This document shows, one piece after another, positions 6,823 to 13,902 of a DNA stretch of 24,397 bases. The translations under genes and the position numbers were made by a program. Origin of the DNA: Moraxella lacunata. Lineage in GTDB: Bacteria; Pseudomonadota; Gammaproteobacteria; Pseudomonadales; Moraxellaceae. How positions within the stretch are numbered: position 1 is the stretch's first letter; every line of letters starts with the position of its first letter. The notes beneath the pieces are model-generated. The model searched no databases, was not told where the DNA came from, and worked only from the letters and a program-made list of their open reading frames with translations. The DNA lies in the NCBI RefSeq assembly GCF_002027545.1, contig NZ_MXAN01000053.1:1-24397 (forward strand), given 5' to 3'.

Positions 6823-7175
6823 TCCCATTATTCATTATTTTTGTAAAATAATCATGGTTTTTTGTGGCATTATCCCCATATTAATAGGGCGTGCCTGCCC
6901 TTTATAGCACAATTTACATTTTAAAATTTATAAAACAAACCATCTGTTTTTTGCATGAAAAATGGCTATCCGACCACTTAATTTAAAAAGTTAAGTAAAA
7001 AACTTAAAATTTACCCGATTAAGTAGTTGGATGGTTTTTCATCGTCAAAATCCTTGTTGATATTGCAATATCAACTGCGGACTTTTTCTTGAAAAACGGG
7101 CGATTTCCCCTATTTTTCATGGCAGATACAAAGGGTAGACACGCCTTAATCAAAGCATTCATCAAGTAGGACTTT
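6823..7175. other. Intergenic region dusB-clpA, mostly a MITE-like element
   Basis: These 353 bp hold no convincing gene. From 6874 to 7146 they consist of a MITE-like element. The remaining 50 bp before and 29 bp after contain no clear terminator for dusB. AAGTAGGACTTT before 7176 is the clpA ribosome binding region. Any clpA promoter must therefore lie in the element or in the 29 bp after it. clpS, which precedes clpA in many proteobacteria, is not present on either strand. Confidence 0.7.
6886..7146 (-). mobile_element. MITE-like element, copy 1 (261 bp)
   Basis: The ends are imperfect terminal inverted repeats. The left end reads AGGGCGTGCCTGCCCTTTAT, and the right end read on the other strand is AGGCGTGTCTACCCTTTGTA. 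The element matches, in inverted orientation, the copy at 11388-11590, and similarity continues about 12 bp past the left end (CCCCATATTAAT). Compared with that copy it carries about 58 extra internal bases, roughly 6975-7032. On - it retains a decayed version of a small reading frame starting MKNRGNRPFFKKK. No transposase is encoded, so it would be non-autonomous. TAAT on both sides could be a target duplication, but the shared outer flank argues against trusting it. Confidence 0.65.
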
Positions 7176-9515
7176 ATGTTTAATAAAACCTTTGAAAATA
7201 CTCGCCAAGCGGTAGAAGATTTTGCCCACAAAGAACAGCACGAATACATCACGGTTGAGCATTTGCTACTGGGGCTTATCAGCGACCCCGAAGCACGAGA
7301 GATTTTGACGGCGTGCGGGGTGGATTTGGACTTTTTGGCAAATGAGTTAAAGCGGTATTTGCAAGTCTATATCCCACGCATTACAGGCACGCACGCCACA
7401 CCGATGATGACCAAAGCCTATCAGCGAGTGCTACAACGGGCGATTTGGCACGTGCAGACCAGTGGGCAGGGGCGAGCGGTGTCAGGCATTGATGTGTTGG
7501 TGGCGATATTTAAAGAGCGAGATTCACAGGCGGTGGCACTGCTCAAATCGCAGGGCATATCGGGGTTGTCGGTCATGCGATACCTGTCGCACGGCATGAA
7601 TGAGCCTAATGATGAGCAGGACGAGAGCGAAGAAGATGAGAATCCCAAAGCCCAAAAGTCCGCCCCCAAAAAAGACCCGCTCAAAGAGTTCGCCCAAAAT
7701 CTCAATGAGCGAGCCAAACAAGGCTTGACCGACCCACTCATCGGACGCATGGCAGAGATAGAACGCACCGCCCAAATCCTATGCCGTCGCCGTAAAAATA
7801 ATCCCCTGCTGGTGGGCGACCCTGGGGTGGGCAAGACCGCCATCGCCGAAGGCTTGGCATGGCTCATCACCAGTGGCAAAGCCCCCAAAGCCCTAGCTGA
7901 TACCATCATTTATAGCCTTGACATCGGTTCGCTCGTGGCAGGGACGAAGTTTCGTGGCGATTTTGAAAACCGTATCAAGGACTTGTTAAAAGCCATCAAA
8001 AAACAGTTCAATGCCGTGCTATTTATCGATGAGATTCACACCATCATCGGGGCAGGTTCGTCCATGAACAGTACGATGGACGTATCCAACCTTATCAAGC
8101 CTGCCTTAGCCAATGGCGAGTTACGCTGTATCGGCTCAACGACCTTTGCCGAATATCGTCAAGTCTTTGAAAAAGACCATGCCCTATCCAGGCGTTTTCA
8201 AAAAATCGACATCAAAGAACCAAGTATAGAAGACAGTATTGGTATCTTACAAGGTTTAAAAGCTCAGTACGAAGCTTTTCATCGGGTCAGCTACACCGAT
8301 GACGCCATCAAATCGGCAGTGGAGCTGTCCGCCAAGCATATCCATGACCGTTTTTTACCTGATAAAGCCATTGATGTCATCGATGAAGCGGGGGCGAGAA
8401 TGCGACTGCAACATGGCGAGAAGTTGGACAATGCTGACAATGACACACAAACAGCCATCATCGGCACGGTGGATGTGGCACAGGTCGAAGAAATCGTCGC
8501 CAAAATCGCTCGCATACCGCCCAAATCGGTGAGTCGTGATGATGTGGAAGTGTTGAAAAACTTAGAGCGAGATTTAAAACATGTCGTCTTTGGACAAGAT
8601 GAAGCGATTGGCAAATTAGCCGACAGTATCAAGCTGGCTCGGGCAGGACTCAAATCCGCTGAAAAACCCATCGGGGCGTTTATGTTTGCAGGTCCAACAG
8701 GGGTTGGTAAAACCGAAATCGCCCGTCAGCTTGCCTTTGCCTTGGGCGTGGAGCTTATCCGTTTTGATATGAGTGAATACATGGAAGCCCACACCGCGTC
8801 ACGGCTCATCGGAGCACCCCCGGGTTATGTCGGCTATGACCAAGGTGGACTTTTGACCGAAAAAGTCCATCAGCACCCCCACTGCGTGCTACTGCTCGAT
8901 GAAATCGAAAAAGCCCATCATGACGTCTTTAACCTACTGCTACAAGTCATGGACCACGGCACACTGACCGATAATAACGGCAGAAGCGTGTCCTTTAAAC
9001 AAGTTATCCTTATCATGACGACCAATGTTGGGGCGGAGAGTATCAGCCGTACATCGATGGGCTTTACCGAGCAAGACCATAGCAGTGATAACAGCGAGGC
9101 GATGAAGCGTACCTTTACCCCAGAGTTTCGCAACCGTCTGGATGCAGTGGTGCAGTTTGCTCCGTTATCTAGTGAGACCATCGGTTCGGTAGTGGATAAA
9201 TTTATCATCGAACTACAAAGCACTTTGGATGACAAAAACGTGGTATTAGAAGTCAGCGATGACGTGCGTACATATCTGGGTGAGAAGGGCTATGATAAAC
9301 TCATGGGAGCAAGACCGATGGCACGATTGGTAACCGATGAGCTTAAAAAACCCCTTGCCGAGATGATACTCTTTGGCGAGCTGGCACAAGGTGGGGTGGT
9401 CAGAGTGCGACTGTCTGATGACCCATCCGATGACTCAACCAATGATAAGCATTCAAAACTTATCTTTGATGTGGTAAAATCAGCAAGCCAAATCCAAACG
9501 TCAGAAATGGCATAA
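7176..9515 (+). CDS. clpA: ClpA, AAA+ unfoldase of the ClpAP protease
   Basis: ClpA is the ATP-driven Hsp100 unfoldase that feeds substrates to ClpP. In order: an N-terminal Clp-N domain (about 1-145, MFNKTFENTRQAVEDF and EYITVEHLLLGL); an acidic linker (about 150-165, DEQDESEEDE); a first ATPase domain with Walker A GDPGVGKT at 214 and Walker B LFIDEIHTI; and a second ATPase domain with Walker A GPTGVGKT at 506 and Walker B VLLLDEIEKAH. A C-terminal small domain (PEFRNRLDAVV, GARPMARL) follows. There is no coiled-coil middle domain between the ATPase domains, which distinguishes ClpA from ClpB and ClpC. The 779 residues compare with 758 in E. coli. A good ribosome binding site (AGTAGGA) precedes the ATG. 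No clpS lies upstream; a MITE-like element does. Confidence 0.96.
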   Translation: MFNKTFENTRQAVEDFAHKEQHEYITVEHLLLGLISDPEAREILTACGVDLDFLANELKRYLQVYIPRITGTHATPMMTKAYQRVLQRAIWHVQTSGQGRAVSGIDVLVAIFKERDSQAVALLKSQGISGLSVMRYLSHGMNEPNDEQDESEEDENPKAQKSAPKKDPLKEFAQNLNERAKQGLTDPLIGRMAEIERTAQILCRRRKNNPLLVGDPGVGKTAIAEGLAWLITSGKAPKALADTIIYSLDIGSLVAGTKFRGDFENRIKDLLKAIKKQFNAVLFIDEIHTIIGAGSSMNSTMDVSNLIKPALANGELRCIGSTTFAEYRQVFEKDHALSRRFQKIDIKEPSIEDSIGILQGLKAQYEAFHRVSYTDDAIKSAVELSAKHIHDRFLPDKAIDVIDEAGARMRLQHGEKLDNADNDTQTAIIGTVDVAQVEEIVAKIARIPPKSVSRDDVEVLKNLERDLKHVVFGQDEAIGKLADSIKLARAGLKSAEKPIGAFMFAGPTGVGKTEIARQLAFALGVELIRFDMSEYMEAHTASRLIGAPPGYVGYDQGGLLTEKVHQHPHCVLLLDEIEKAHHDVFNLLLQVMDHGTLTDNNGRSVSFKQVILIMTTNVGAESISRTSMGFTEQDHSSDNSEAMKRTFTPEFRNRLDAVVQFAPLSSETIGSVVDKFIIELQSTLDDKNVVLEVSDDVRTYLGEKGYDKLMGARPMARLVTDELKKPLAEMILFGELAQGGVVRVRLSDDPSDDSTNDKHSKLIFDVVKSASQIQTSEMA

Positions 9516-9550
9516 ATGCCCAATCTTGGCGATTGTTCAATGGTTTTTTA

Positions 9551-9579
9551 AACCAAGGGTGGATTGTTCGCCCTTGGTT
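9551..9579. repeat. 13-bp hairpin after clpA, GGGTGGATT/GTTCGCCC type
   Basis: AACCAAGGG (9551-9559) and CCCTTGGTT (9571-9579) pair perfectly. The inner bases can extend the stem to 13 bp with two G-U pairs around the loop TTG. No T-tract follows on +, so it is not a canonical terminator, although it may stabilise or end the clpA transcript. The core AGGGTGGATT..GTTCGCCCTT recurs after serC. Confidence 0.6.
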
Positions 9580-9668
9580 ATGTAAAGTTGGTAGTAGTAT
9601 TTAAATAGCCAAGCCATTCCCCAACCACGGCAAAACCACCAAACATCCATCAACACAAGGTAATCATC

Positions 9669-10523
9669 ATGACAGCGACCAAACTAGACGGCAAAGACGT
9701 TGCCAGCCAAATCGAAACTTCCCTAAAAGAGCGAGTGCAAACACTCAAAGACAAAACAGGACGTACGCCCATTTTGGCGACTATCCTAGTCGGCGATGAC
9801 CCAGCGTCAGCGACTTATGTGCGTATGAAAGGCAATGCCTGTAAGCGTGTGGGCATGGAGTCTATCCGTGTGGAAATGCCAAGCGAGACGACCACCGATG
9901 AGCTACTCGCCAAAATCCGTGAACTCAACGCCAATCCTGATGTGCACGGTATTTTATTGCAACACCCTGTGCCAGCTCAGATTGATGAGCGTGCCTGCTT
10001 TGATGAGATTGCCCTATCTAAGGACGTGGATGGTGTGACTTGTCTAGGCTTTGGACGTATGGCGATGGGCGAGCGTGCTTATGGCTCTGCCACACCACAA
10101 GGTATTATGCACCTGCTAAATCACTATAACGTACCACTGGCGGGTAAGCACGCTGTGGTGGTAGGGCGTAGTGCGATTTTGGGTAAGCCGATGGCGATGA
10201 TGCTCCTAAACGCCAACTGCACCGTAACCATTTGCCATTCTAAAACCGCCAATCTTGCCGACCACGTCCGCCAAGCCGACATCGTGGTGGGAGCGGTGGG
10301 CGTGCCTGAGCTTATCAAGAAAGACTGGATAAAACAAGGGGCGGTGGTCGTGGACGCAGGCTTTCATCCGACAGAGACAGGCGGTGTGGGCGATATTGAG
10401 CTTGATGGTATTGAGAATATTGCCAGTTTCTACACGCCTGTACCGGGGGGTGTGGGGCCGATGACCATTAACACTCTAATCCGCCAAAGCGTGGAGGCAG
10501 GCGAGTTAGAAGCAGGTTTATAA
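9669..10523 (+). CDS. folD: FolD, methylene-THF dehydrogenase/cyclohydrolase
   Basis: FolD is a bifunctional cytosolic enzyme that interconverts 5,10-methylene-, methenyl- and 10-formyl-tetrahydrofolate using NADP. The 284 residues are the family length. [20 protein letters not shown] contains Y50 and the catalytic K54. [28 protein letters not shown] (the Rossmann cofactor loop), [15 protein letters not shown] and the terminal [11 protein letters not shown] are all family signatures. An AAGG ribosome binding site precedes the ATG. It stands alone between clpA and the oppositely oriented rlpA-like gene. No folate riboswitch or operator is visible in the 90 bp between the clpA hairpin and the start. 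Confidence 0.97.
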   Translation: MTATKLDGKDVASQIETSLKERVQTLKDKTGRTPILATILVGDDPASATYVRMKGNACKRVGMESIRVEMPSETTTDELLAKIRELNANPDVHGILLQHPVPAQIDERACFDEIALSKDVDGVTCLGFGRMAMGERAYGSATPQGIMHLLNHYNVPLAGKHAVVVGRSAILGKPMAMMLLNANCTVTICHSKTANLADHVRQADIVVGAVGVPELIKKDWIKQGAVVVDAGFHPTETGGVGDIELDGIENIASFYTPVPGGVGPMTINTLIRQSVEAGELEAGL

Positions 10524-10539
10524 ATAGAGCCAAAGAGCT

Positions 10540-10595
10540 AAAATTACCACAGATTTATGATGTGTGGGCGTAGGGACGTGTTAAACACGTCCTTT
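10540..10595 (+). repeat. Partial copy C of the GTAGGGGCGTGC repeat
   Basis: AAATTACCACAGATTTATGA followed by TGTGTGGGCGTAGGG matches the first part of the repeats at 16320-16444 and 24241-24369. Its core is a perfect hairpin, GGACGTGT (10574-10581), loop TAA, ACACGTCC (10585-10592), just after folD. The rest of the longer repeat is not recognisable here. The hairpin may also end the folD transcript (CCTTTGTAATTTTA follows). Confidence 0.55.
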
Positions 10596-10620
10596 GTAAT
10601 TTTATGTGCTAAATTGCTTG

Positions 10621-10654
10621 TAAAATAAAAACCACAAATGTAAATTCGTGGTTT
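10621..10654 (-). terminator. Rho-independent terminator of the rlpA-like gene
   Basis: On the - strand AAACCAC pairs with GTGGTTT (10648-10654 with 10629-10635), with further pairing inside after one mismatch. The stem is followed by TTTATTTTA. It lies 36 bp beyond the stop codon of the - strand rlpA-like gene. The + strand lacks an equally good T-run. Confidence 0.6.
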
Positions 10655-10689
10655 CTTATTAAATAGGGAGTTAAAAGGAAAACAAGGGA

Positions 10690-11259
10690 TTAATCAATAC
10701 GCTCAATGCTGACATTGCCCACACCTTTTTGGGTTAGCCCAATGGCTTTGGCGGCACCATAAGACAAATCTAAGATACGGTTTGCTTGGGCAGGGCGGTC
10801 ATTGACTTTAACGACGACCGATTTGCCGTTGTCTTTATTGGTGACTTTGATGTAGCAGTTCATCGGTAATGAGCTGTGAGCAGCGGTCATGGCATTCATG
10901 TCAAAGGTTTCGCCACTGGCGGTGGGTTTGCCGTGGAACTGACGACCATACCATGATGCCATGCCTGATTGTTTAAATTTGCTGACGGTGTTAGAAGCAA
11001 CGGCAGAGAGCTGTCCTAGCATGTCCGAGTCTTTTTGAGAGTCACTCTTAGCGTCCTTGATTAAAGAGCCTGATAACGCCAATGAAGTATTGCCACGAGT
11101 GGATTTGACAAGGCTTGATGCGTTATTGTGCTGACGGCTAAGCTCGTCCAATACTTTATCAATATTGGCACTTGTGTTTGCCACATTGACCGCTTGAACA
11201 GGAGCGACTGTTCCTAGGGTTGTTGCAAGTGCAATCGCACCAGTTTTTAGATATTTCAT
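10690..11259 (-). CDS. rlpA: RlpA-like septal ring lytic transglycosylase-type protein
   Basis: This 189-residue exported protein ends in an RlpA-like double-psi beta-barrel domain (about 105-189). The motifs are GMASWYGRQFHGKPTASGE, the acidic GETFD, TAAHSSLP, VNDRP with its Asp, and ILDLSYGAAKAIGL. Pseudomonas RlpA cleaves peptidoglycan glycan strands lacking stem peptides, and the Glu and Asp seen here match its catalytic positions. The start at 11259 is chosen because MKYLKTGAIALATTLGTVAP is a signal peptide ending in VQA. There is no lipobox Cys, so it should be periplasmic rather than a lipoprotein. No C-terminal SPOR domain is present. The stretch between about 25 and 100 is low-complexity linker. 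It lies on the same strand as rodA, but 678 bp of repeat-rich DNA separate them. Confidence 0.82.
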   Translation of the reverse strand: MKYLKTGAIALATTLGTVAPVQAVNVANTSANIDKVLDELSRQHNNASSLVKSTRGNTSLALSGSLIKDAKSDSQKDSDMLGQLSAVASNTVSKFKQSGMASWYGRQFHGKPTASGETFDMNAMTAAHSSLPMNCYIKVTNKDNGKSVVVKVNDRPAQANRILDLSYGAAKAIGLTQKGVGNVSIERID

Positions 11260-11387
11260 GTGAGAACCTATAAAGGAATGCCTGACATTTTTTGTCATTC
11301 ATACTCATTCATAAAAAGCATGATGGCATTCTGATGGGTTAATGATTGGTGTTAAGTCAATTTAAGCAAGCCAATCGTTAGTTATCT

Positions 11388-11590
11388 AGGGCGTGCCTAC
11401 CCTTTGTATTTGCAATGAAAAATGAGAAAAATCGCACGTTTTTCAAGGAAAAAGTGAAGTTTGATAATCGTTCTATCAAACGAGCTTTTGACGAAGAAAA
11501 ACAAGATTTAGCCATTTTTCATGCAAAAACATCATTTTCTTTCTATAAACACCCTAAAATATAATGTGTTATAAAGGGTGGGCACGCCCT
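11388..11590 (+). mobile_element. MITE-like element, copy 2 (203 bp)
   Basis: The terminal inverted repeats are nearly perfect. The left end reads AGGGCGTGCCTACCCTTTGT, and the right end read on - is AGGGCGTGCCCACCCTTTAT. It is the inverted counterpart of the element at 6886-7146. The shared internal blocks are TTTTTGCATGAAAAATGGCTA, CTTGAAAAACG.GCGATTT and TACAAAGGGTAG, read on -. It contains a 49-codon open frame and no transposase. No target duplication is obvious at its outer flanks. Confidence 0.65.
11415..11564 (+). CDS. Small open frame inside MITE-like copy 2 (49 aa)
   Basis: ATG at 11415 opens a 49-residue frame that fills most of the element (starts MKNEKNRTFFKEKVKF, ends TSFSFYKHPKI). 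It is highly charged with no membrane segment. The inverted copy at 6886-7146 keeps an alignable but diverged start, MKNRGNRPFFKKK, that ends early. No ribosome binding site is clear, and I recognise no family. It could be a chance frame in a repeat, the remnant of a larger gene, or a small conserved passenger. Confidence 0.25.
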   Translation: MKNEKNRTFFKEKVKFDNRSIKRAFDEEKQDLAIFHAKTSFSFYKHPKI

Positions 11591-11878
11591 ATTAATATGG
11601 GGGTTTCTTTTTATTTTGCAAGGTTGCCATATAAGTCACTTGAAAAAATAAGTCACTTTACAAATTTGCAAAGGTTAAAATGAAATCCGTCCCATAGTAT
11701 AAAATTAATTGTTGCAAGTTTTATGCCAAATAACCACAATGATGTGATTGTTTTTAAAAATTTAACAAAATAAGGAATTTCCCTAACCATTATTTGTTAA
11801 AATAACTTCAATAAAAACCATTATTTATGATTTTTTGTCATAAATCTGTCATGTTCTTATCTTAACATGATTTATAAC

Positions 11879-11911
11879 AAAACCGTACATCGTTTTATGA
11901 CATACGGTTTT
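11879..11911 (-). terminator. Hairpin terminator of rodA
   Basis: AAAACCGTA (11879-11887) and TACGGTTTT (11903-11911) are perfect 9-bp arms about 26 bp beyond the rodA stop. On - the hairpin runs into TTTTGTTATAAAT, a modest T-rich tail, and so would serve rodA. Confidence 0.5.
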
Positions 11912-11937
11912 AAAATAGCGACAAAAGGTATTGTATC

Positions 11938-13080
11938 CTACTGCTTGGTATGAGTATGCACGCAGGTTAGCAGCCCAAAACCTGCCATCAGGGTAATCAC
12001 CGCTGTACCGCCATAACTGATAAATGGCAAAGGCACGCCAACCACGGGCAGTATGCCACTGACCATGCCCATATTCACAAAAATATAGACAAAAAATGAC
12101 ATGGTCAATGCCCCAGCGAGCAGACGACAATAAGTGTCAGGATTGACAACGGCAATATAAAAAGAACGAGCCAACAAGCACAGATAAAAGAACAGCAACA
12201 GCCCAACGCCTGCTAAACCAAACTCTTCGCTAAACGCCGCGATGGCAAAGTCGGTATGACCTTCGGGCAAAAAGTGTAAGTGCGACTGCGTGCCTTCTAG
12301 ATAGCCTTTGCCTGTCAAGCCACCCGAACCGATGGCGGTTTTTGATTGGATGATGTTCCAGCCTGCTCCCAAGGCGTCCGCTTCGGGGTCAAACATGGTC
12401 ATGACACGGGTTTTTTGGTAGTCGTGCATGTAAAAATTCCACAAGCCCCACACAAAAGGAATAAACACCGCAATCGCCCCACCAATCATCCACCAAGGCA
12501 AACCCGACAAAAACAGCACAAACATGCCACTGGCCGCCACCAAAATAGACGTCCCCAAATCAGGCTCTTTGGCGATGAGTATCACAGGCACAGCGATGAT
12601 GGCAAGCGTGGTAAAGACCGTGGGAATGCTTGGCGGTAGCTCTTTTCTCGACAGATACCATGCACACATCATCGGCATGCCAAGCTTCATGAATTCAGAC
12701 GGCTGAACGCTACCAAAGCCGGGGATGTCAATCCAACGCCTTGCCCCCATGCGAACTTCGCCAATAATCTCAACGAGCACCAACAAAATCAGCCCCAGTA
12801 CATAAAAAATGGGACTTAGCGTGCGATAAAAAGTCGGGGGAATCTGTGCCATGACTGCCATGACCACAAAGGCAATGCCATAGCTCACCATTTGTCTGAT
12901 GACCATGGCGGTGTTTTGCGTGGACGCACTGTATAGCACCGTCAAACCCACAAAGCAGATACTGAACAAAATCAGGGTCAGCCACGGGTCGATGTGAATG
13001 CGTTGCCACACGCTCGGCTCTAAATCTCGCCCAACGAAGTGATGGCTTTGGCGTGAAAATCGGTACTGTTCTTCTCTCAT
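11938..13080 (-). CDS. rodA: RodA, SEDS-family peptidoglycan glycosyltransferase
   Basis: RodA polymerises lipid II into glycan strands in the rod/elongasome complex together with a class B PBP2 (mrdA), which is not in the window. This 380-residue protein has about ten membrane segments. It carries the SEDS signatures ARRWIDIPGFGSVQPSEFMKL, KEPDLGTS, FLPEGHTDFAIA with the conserved Asp, and PFISYGGTAVI. The region RQSHHFVGRDLEPS at the N-terminus is a short cytoplasmic leader. RodA rather than FtsW is favoured by the short N-terminus and the PEGHTDFAIAAFSEE form, but the split is by eye. It is transcribed divergently from lemA, with a palindrome just upstream of its start. A - strand terminator follows it. 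Confidence 0.92.
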   Translation of the reverse strand: MREEQYRFSRQSHHFVGRDLEPSVWQRIHIDPWLTLILFSICFVGLTVLYSASTQNTAMVIRQMVSYGIAFVVMAVMAQIPPTFYRTLSPIFYVLGLILLVLVEIIGEVRMGARRWIDIPGFGSVQPSEFMKLGMPMMCAWYLSRKELPPSIPTVFTTLAIIAVPVILIAKEPDLGTSILVAASGMFVLFLSGLPWWMIGGAIAVFIPFVWGLWNFYMHDYQKTRVMTMFDPEADALGAGWNIIQSKTAIGSGGLTGKGYLEGTQSHLHFLPEGHTDFAIAAFSEEFGLAGVGLLLFFYLCLLARSFYIAVVNPDTYCRLLAGALTMSFFVYIFVNMGMVSGILPVVGVPLPFISYGGTAVITLMAGFGLLTCVHTHTKQ

Positions 13081-13297
13081 GGCAAATCGTGGAGCGGTTG
13101 GATAAACTTTTGATAAAATTTATCAAAAAATTGCTGATAGTTGGCGGATTTCATGATAAATTAATAAGATGGTCGCATGACTGCTAATGTATCAGTGACC
13201 GACATTTTTATCAAAACATACTATTTTAATTCATCTTGATGATTTTTAACAGTAAAATTTTGTGTTAGGGCAAAATTTTGCAAAATAAGGAAAAATT
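13081..13297. promoter_or_regulatory. Divergent rodA-lemA control region with TTTTGATAAA palindrome
   Basis: TTTTGATAAA (13108-13117) and TTTATCAAAA (13119-13128) form a perfect 10-bp-arm palindrome with a 1-nt centre, about 28 bp upstream of the rodA start. A further TTTATCAAAA lies at 13207-13216, and a related TGATAAATTAA near 13154. Before lemA, AAAATTTTG occurs twice (near 13254 and 13272) ahead of the strong ribosome binding site AAGGAAAAA. I could not fix -35/-10 boxes for either direction with confidence. Confidence 0.5.
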
Positions 13298-13888
13298 ATG
13301 GCTATTATCGTGACACTCATCATATTGGCAGTTATTATCGGCTTTTTGATAGCGGTGTATAACGCACTGGTTCGTCTAAGAAACCAAGTGGCAAACGGAC
13401 TGGCACAGATTGATGTTCAGCTCAAACGTCGCCACGACCTAATACCCAATCTCGTCAATGTCGCCAAACGCTACATGACCCACGAAGAGCAGGTACTAAC
13501 CCGAGTGACCGAAGCCAGAAACATCGCCAAAAGTGGATTGGATGCCCTTAAAAATACAGGACTGTCAGGCACGGACGGGCTTGCCAAACTGGCAAATGCT
13601 GAGAGCAACCTGTCTCGAGCGTTGGGCAGTTTTTATGCCGTGGTAGAAAATTACCCCGAATTAAAAGCCGATTCTGCCCTAAAAGAGCTGTCTGATGAGA
13701 TTAAAAACACCGAAAACCGCATTGGATTTTCCCGTCAGTTTTATAATGACAGCGTGATGTTTTATAATAATAAACGTGAGAGTTTTCCTAATAATCTGGT
13801 GGCAAATTGGTTTGGATTTATGCCAATAGCACAATTAGAATTTGCCGATAAATCCGCCATTGATGTTGCACCAGCAGTCAGCCTTTGA
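13298..13888 (+). CDS. lemA: LemA family membrane protein
   Basis: LemA proteins are anchored by one N-terminal membrane segment and form a helical bundle; their biochemical role is unsettled. Here residues 2-26 are the hydrophobic segment. They are followed by family signatures NQVANGLAQIDVQLKRRHDLIPNLV, then ENYPELKA, ENRIGFSRQFYNDSVMFYN and FPNNLVANWFGF. The length of 196 residues is typical, and AAGGAAAAATT gives a strong ribosome binding site. It is followed after 14 bp by a membrane M48 metalloprotease, a gene pairing seen in many bacteria, which suggests a joint envelope quality-control role (inference). It diverges from rodA. Confidence 0.93.
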   Translation: MAIIVTLIILAVIIGFLIAVYNALVRLRNQVANGLAQIDVQLKRRHDLIPNLVNVAKRYMTHEEQVLTRVTEARNIAKSGLDALKNTGLSGTDGLAKLANAESNLSRALGSFYAVVENYPELKADSALKELSDEIKNTENRIGFSRQFYNDSVMFYNNKRESFPNNLVANWFGFMPIAQLEFADKSAIDVAPAVSL

Positions 13889-13902
13889 TGTATTGGTGAT
13901 GT

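Larger units (their letters stand above)
11260..11937. other. 678-bp repeat-rich gap between rlpA and rodA
   Basis: No conventional gene is visible here. 11388-11590 is the second MITE-like element. Beyond it are an 11-bp direct repeat ATAAGTCACTT (11631-11641, 11648-11658), a second direct repeat AACCATTATTT (11785-11795, 11816-11826), a short CATGTT/AACATG inverted repeat near 11851-11870, and the rodA terminator at 11879-11911. The DNA from 11600 to 11880 is strongly AT-rich on both strands, and I recognise no small RNA in it. Confidence 0.6.

Noticed and set aside
6886..7146. 4-bp TAAT target duplication of MITE-like copy 1
   Set aside because: The outer flank CCCCATATTAAT is shared with copy 2, so the apparent duplication may lie inside the homologous unit, and copy 2 shows no duplication.
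7421..7909. 162-codon open frame on - inside clpA
   Set aside because: It is a shadow of clpA: composition is Ser/Arg-rich with no motif and the + strand frame is unmistakable.
9502..9552. Additional terminator between the clpA stop and the 9551 hairpin
   Set aside because: GGCATAAATGCC has a very short stem with no T-run directly after it.
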